Under the pieces are notes generated by a model. The model did not search any database. It was given only the letters and a program-made list of their open reading frames with translations, and was not told the DNA's origin. The position numbers and the translations under genes were made by a program. Below, in pieces: positions 37,927-37,987 of a stretch of DNA of 37,987 nucleotides (the first letter of the stretch is position 1; the number at the start of each line of letters is the position of its first letter). This DNA comes from Owenia fusiformis (Eukaryota; Annelida; Polychaeta; Sabellida; Oweniidae), in NCBI GenBank assembly GCA_903813345.2, contig CAIIXF020000063.1:1-37987 (forward strand). The letters run 5' to 3'.

Positions 37927-37987
37927 GACACGTCTCCGGACGAGACACATTTAGGATGACACCCTCCTCGGATGAGTGTTACGAAAG
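37927..37987 (+). repeat. Partial C unit at the window edge
   Basis: This is the first 61 bases of a C-type unit, cut by the window end after the CGAAAG word. The array clearly continues beyond the window. Confidence 0.95.

Larger units (their letters stand above)
1..37987. repeat. Satellite DNA array, 153-bp unit, dimeric 306-bp higher order
   Basis: Unit starts recur every 153 bases from edge to edge, for example at 153, 306, 610, 763, 19034, 19187, 19340 and 19493. About 249 units can be walked, all in the same orientation. GC is about 61 of 153 bases. No unique sequence interrupts the array. Units alternate between two kinds that differ at monomer position 10 (A or C), which gives a 306-bp dimer. 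Units are nearly identical apart from small indels, as expected for a satellite homogenised by unequal exchange or amplification. All six frames are closed in an intact unit, so the array is non-coding. A eukaryotic heterochromatic location is an inference from array length, unit size and lack of genes. The family is not one I recognise. Confidence 0.99.

Noticed and set aside
1-37987. CENP-B box (TTCG-N4-A-N2-CGGG) in each unit
   Set aside because: CGGG is present at monomer positions 148-151, but the required A is off by one and TTCG is absent. The reverse strand also fails.
1-37987. CRISPR array
   Set aside because: There are no unique spacers; the entire 153-bp unit repeats, with no conserved-repeat and variable-spacer pattern and no cas genes.

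Overview
The whole 37,987-base window is one head-to-tail tandem satellite array. The unit is 153 bp and about 40% GC. Walking the unit starts by eye gives about 249 monomers plus a 61-base partial unit at the right edge. The array runs off both ends, so neither junction with unique DNA is visible. I see no genes, RNA genes, transposons or CRISPR. A long, homogenised, non-coding tandem array of nucleosome-sized units points to a eukaryote, most likely heterochromatic, pericentromeric or subtelomeric DNA. I do not recognise the family and cannot name the species.

Monomers come in two kinds that normally alternate. They differ at one base, monomer position 10 (unit counted from GACACGTCT): A in one kind and C in the other. 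The true repeat is therefore a 306-bp dimer. Position 10 is the variable base of a short hairpin, CGTC-TNCG-GACG. In a plus-strand transcript this has the UNCG tetraloop form (UACG or UCCG on a C-G closing pair). Each unit also holds a perfect 8-bp stem with a 4-base loop directly upstream of that hairpin, a second downstream copy of that stem's right arm 31 bp away, an A/T-rich hairpin, a TATAAAA word and a 13-bp dyad.

Layout: 1-10503 alternates strictly, with many one-base indels. 10504-12484 is a disordered patch. 12485-12939 is a run of three A units. 12940-19033 is regular. Alternation then breaks at 19034-19645 (four C), 20104-20559 (three C), 24218-24676 (three A) and 24830-25440 (four A). 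25441-31094 is regular and cleaner. 31095-32621 is a second patch of indels with two alternation breaks. 32622-37823 is 34 consecutive units of exactly 153 bp with only five substitutions seen. 37824-37926 is a 103-bp unit with a 50-bp internal deletion, followed by the partial last unit.

Nothing here encodes protein. The unit is a multiple of three (51 codons), yet all six frames contain a stop in every intact unit. Open frames longer than about 50 codons arise only where an indel shifts the frame. The excess of small indels over substitutions suggests that part of the variation is sequencing or assembly error.
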